From: Lysinibacillus sp. FJAT-14745
GTDB taxonomy: Bacteria > Bacillota > Bacilli > Bacillales_A > Planococcaceae
NCBI RefSeq assembly: GCF_001275675.1
Contig: NZ_LITM01000016.1
Span: forward strand, 814 to 51,003
Direction of reading: 5' to 3'
Length of the DNA: 50,190 bases
Made by a program: the position numbers and the translations under genes. Under the pieces are notes generated by a model, which searched no databases, was not told the origin of the DNA, and saw only the letters and a program-made list of their open reading frames with translations. This document shows positions 48,731 to 50,190 of this stretch, piece after piece. Every line of letters starts with the position of its first letter. Position 1 is the stretch's first letter.

Positions 48731-48965
48731 ATACACCTTAGACCATATTGAAGATGGATATGCAGTTTTTTTGAAGTACCCAGAGGAAGAAGAACAGCTA
48801 ATCATTTTACAATCTGCCATGAATAAACCAGTGCAGGTTGGCGATCGCGTGTTAATTGAAGAAATTGACGGCATCTATCAAATAGAAATTTTACAAGAAG
48901 AAACTGAGCAGAAAAAGGCCGAAATACAAAGCTTAATGGATAGATTGCGTAAGAAAAATCAATAG
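48717..48965 (+). CDS. DUF3006 protein, overlapping the MBL lipoprotein gene
   Basis: 82 residues, DUF3006 (KYTLDHIEDGYAVFLKYPEEEE, VQVGDRVLIEEIDGIYQI). The frame runs back into the lipoprotein gene, but AAAGGGG nine bases before GTG 48717 marks the start, overlapping the upstream stop by 14 bp. DUF3006 proteins occur beside ComEC-like MBL proteins in many Firmicutes, so translational coupling and a shared role are likely. Function unknown. Confidence 0.82.
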   Translation: MSSTKYTLDHIEDGYAVFLKYPEEEEQLIILQSAMNKPVQVGDRVLIEEIDGIYQIEILQEETEQKKAEIQSLMDRLRKKNQ

Positions 48966-48978
48966 TCATAGAATTGAA

Positions 48979-49015
48979 GAAGAGGCTCATCACTAGAAGT
49001 TGGTGATGAGCCTAT
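48979..49015 (+). terminator. terminator of the MBL-DUF3006 operon
   Basis: AGGCTCATCACT / TTGGTGATGAGCCT around AGAAG, followed by ATATTTTA. Confidence 0.78.
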
Positions 49016-49119
49016 ATTTTACTGGCTGACTCGAGTACGAAAATGCCTAAAACGCTATGCTAAATATTTTGAATATATGCTAAAATATTAATATTAATAG
49101 GAAACTAGGAGCTGACACA

Positions 49120-49908
49120 ATGTCAATTAACACAATTATTTTTGATTTAGATGATACGCTATTATGGGATAAAAAGTCCGTCAAAACAGCATTTGAGAAA
49201 ACATGTGAATATGCAGCAACAATACATAATGTAAATCCAGCTGAGCTAGAGGAATCTGTACGTAAAGAAGCACGTACACTTTACGAAGGCTATGAAACAT
49301 ATGATTATACGGTGTTAATTGGCATTAACCCATTCGAAGGACTTTGGGGCACATTCGACGATCCAACAGATTCTTTCCAAAAAATGAAAAATATCGTACC
49401 AGGTTATCGTACAGAAGCATGGACAAAAGGCTTAGCGGCTCTTGGCATTGATGATGCACAGCTTGGGGCGGAGCTAGGGGAGCGCTTTGTGGCAGAGCGT
49501 AAAGTGTCTCCATTCTTATATGAAGATACTTTTGATGTATTAGATAAACTAAAAGGAAAGTATCAACTCGTATTACTGACAAATGGAGCACCAAGTTTAC
49601 AAAATTTAAAGCTGGAAATTACACCAGAAATCGCACCATATTTTGACCATATTATTATCTCTGGGGACTTTGGTAAAGGGAAACCGGATGCCTCTATTTT
49701 CGAGCATGTCATGGAGAAAGCAGGTATTACAGCAGACGATGCAATCATGGTCGGAGATAACTTAAATACGGATATTTTAGGCTCATCCCGTGTTGGTATG
49801 CGCAATGTTTGGATTAATCGTGAAAACAATGCACCAAATGGCGTTGTCACTCCAACATATGAGGTTAATTCTTTAACTGCATTATTAGAACTTCTAAATA
49901 AGCTATAA
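49120..49908 (+). CDS. HAD-family hydrolase (subfamily IA, YjjG/YfnB-like)
   Basis: 262 residues. HAD motif I is FDLDDTLLW (nucleophile Asp10), motif II is LLTNGAP, motif III is the Lys in FGKGKPDASIF and motif IV is MVGDNLNTDILGS. The cap domain lies between about 20 and 120. Likely a phosphatase for nucleotides or sugar phosphates; substrate undetermined. AGGAG lies eight bases before ATG 49120. Confidence 0.9.
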   Translation: MSINTIIFDLDDTLLWDKKSVKTAFEKTCEYAATIHNVNPAELEESVRKEARTLYEGYETYDYTVLIGINPFEGLWGTFDDPTDSFQKMKNIVPGYRTEAWTKGLAALGIDDAQLGAELGERFVAERKVSPFLYEDTFDVLDKLKGKYQLVLLTNGAPSLQNLKLEITPEIAPYFDHIIISGDFGKGKPDASIFEHVMEKAGITADDAIMVGDNLNTDILGSSRVGMRNVWINRENNAPNGVVTPTYEVNSLTALLELLNKL

Positions 49909-49910
49909 GT

Positions 49911-49950
49911 AAAAATGTACTGATTCATCAAAGGATCAGTACATTTTTTG
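49911..49950 (+). terminator. HAD gene terminator
   Basis: AAAAATGTACTGAT / GGATCAGTACATTTTT stem, then a T-run. Confidence 0.88.
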
Positions 49951-49988
49951 CTTGTCGGACTAAAGGATAAATATTAAGGCGTATCAAT

Positions 49989-50190
49989 AAACAGAGGTTG
50001 ATTTTCACTCCGAGCTGGGCTTGGCTTTAACTTCTTTCAGCAAATGTCTTTTGTACCGAAAGCGTAGCGACAGGTACAGGTGTTTGGACACTCGCTGAAA
50101 AGCTGTCCAATAACAGGTGTGTTGATTAACCATTTTTATACATCCAAAGAGGCTGATTTCCGCTACGGGCTACTCGCTTTGCCGCTGACG
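49989..50190. repeat. large intergenic repeat, running off the window
   Basis: CAGAGGTTGATTTTCACTCCG, ACCGAAAGCGTAGCGACAGG, GTGTTTGGACACTCGCTGAAA and finally GAGGCTGATTTCCGCTACGG. Words of the same family as at 31545 and 38041. No gene starts before the window end. Confidence 0.55.

Overview
This window looks like chromosome from a low-GC Gram-positive spore-former of the order Bacillales, most probably Lysinibacillus or a close Planococcaceae relative. I identified the group by reading the sequence, not by a search. The clues are a tRNA block in the order of Bacillus subtilis trnD, a sporulenol-synthase homologue, a yheE-yheB-yheA neighbourhood, hemZ, bdbC, an S-layer-anchored 5'-nucleotidase, AGGAGG-type ribosome binding sites, and degenerate copies of a large intergenic repeat found in Bacillaceae genomes.

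Layout. 1-920: ten tRNA genes (Phe-Thr-Tyr-Trp-His-His-Gln-Gly-Cys-Leu). 907-4700: what seems to be two decayed islands inserted one after another at the 3' end of tRNA-Leu. A 20-bp direct repeat of the tRNA end, TTTTACAC octamers and integrase C-terminal remnants mark them, and the first carries a divergent LysR regulator and MFS exporter. 4.7-7 kb: a Cys-rich small protein behind a sigma-K-type promoter, next to a sporulenol-synthase-like cyclase. 7.5-10.5 kb: thpR and the haem exporter hrtBA with an HssR-type direct repeat. 10.9-17.1 kb: a TetR/SGNH-hydrolase/broken-SDR operon, VOC protein, arylamine N-acetyltransferase, nagB, a 32-unit tandem array, an S66 LD-carboxypeptidase and a deaminase. 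17.2-21.7 kb: katA, small exported or membrane proteins, and a quinone-oxidoreductase/MerR pair with a 19-bp-spacer promoter. 21.9-31.4 kb: DIP1984 and B3/B4 proteins, queG-trmL, catE, an aldo/keto reductase, the SLH 5'-nucleotidase, an RluA-type pseudouridine synthase and bdbC. 31.9-37.6 kb: a GAF histidine kinase/response regulator pair, a WYL regulator with a zinc-ribbon/effector-binding protein, and a CNNM/CorC protein. 38.2-50.2 kb: yheE, yheB, yheA, an RNase H-like protein, an IS3 scar, a stalk-domain protein, an LCP ligase, hemZ, glycerate kinase, a ComEC-like lipoprotein with DUF3006, and a HAD hydrolase.

The genes are mostly ordinary chromosomal housekeeping in short operons with strong bidirectional terminators. 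Several regulatory sites can be read directly: TetR, MerR/AdhR-type, HssR-type, CatR/YodB-like and LysR inverted repeats.

The most unusual signal lies between genes. Four separate intergenic arrays (14993-15654, 24939-25043, 41005-41148, 46130-46213) share a unit length of 21 bp, two turns of B-DNA. They use three different core words (GCGACGGA, AGCGG, TTCCGATAAA), and three of the four begin just behind a terminator. The largest has a second level of order: four consecutive super-repeats of exactly 103 bp, each built from five unit types in a fixed order. A second theme is IS3/IS150-type left-end hairpins that seem to have been kept as terminators.
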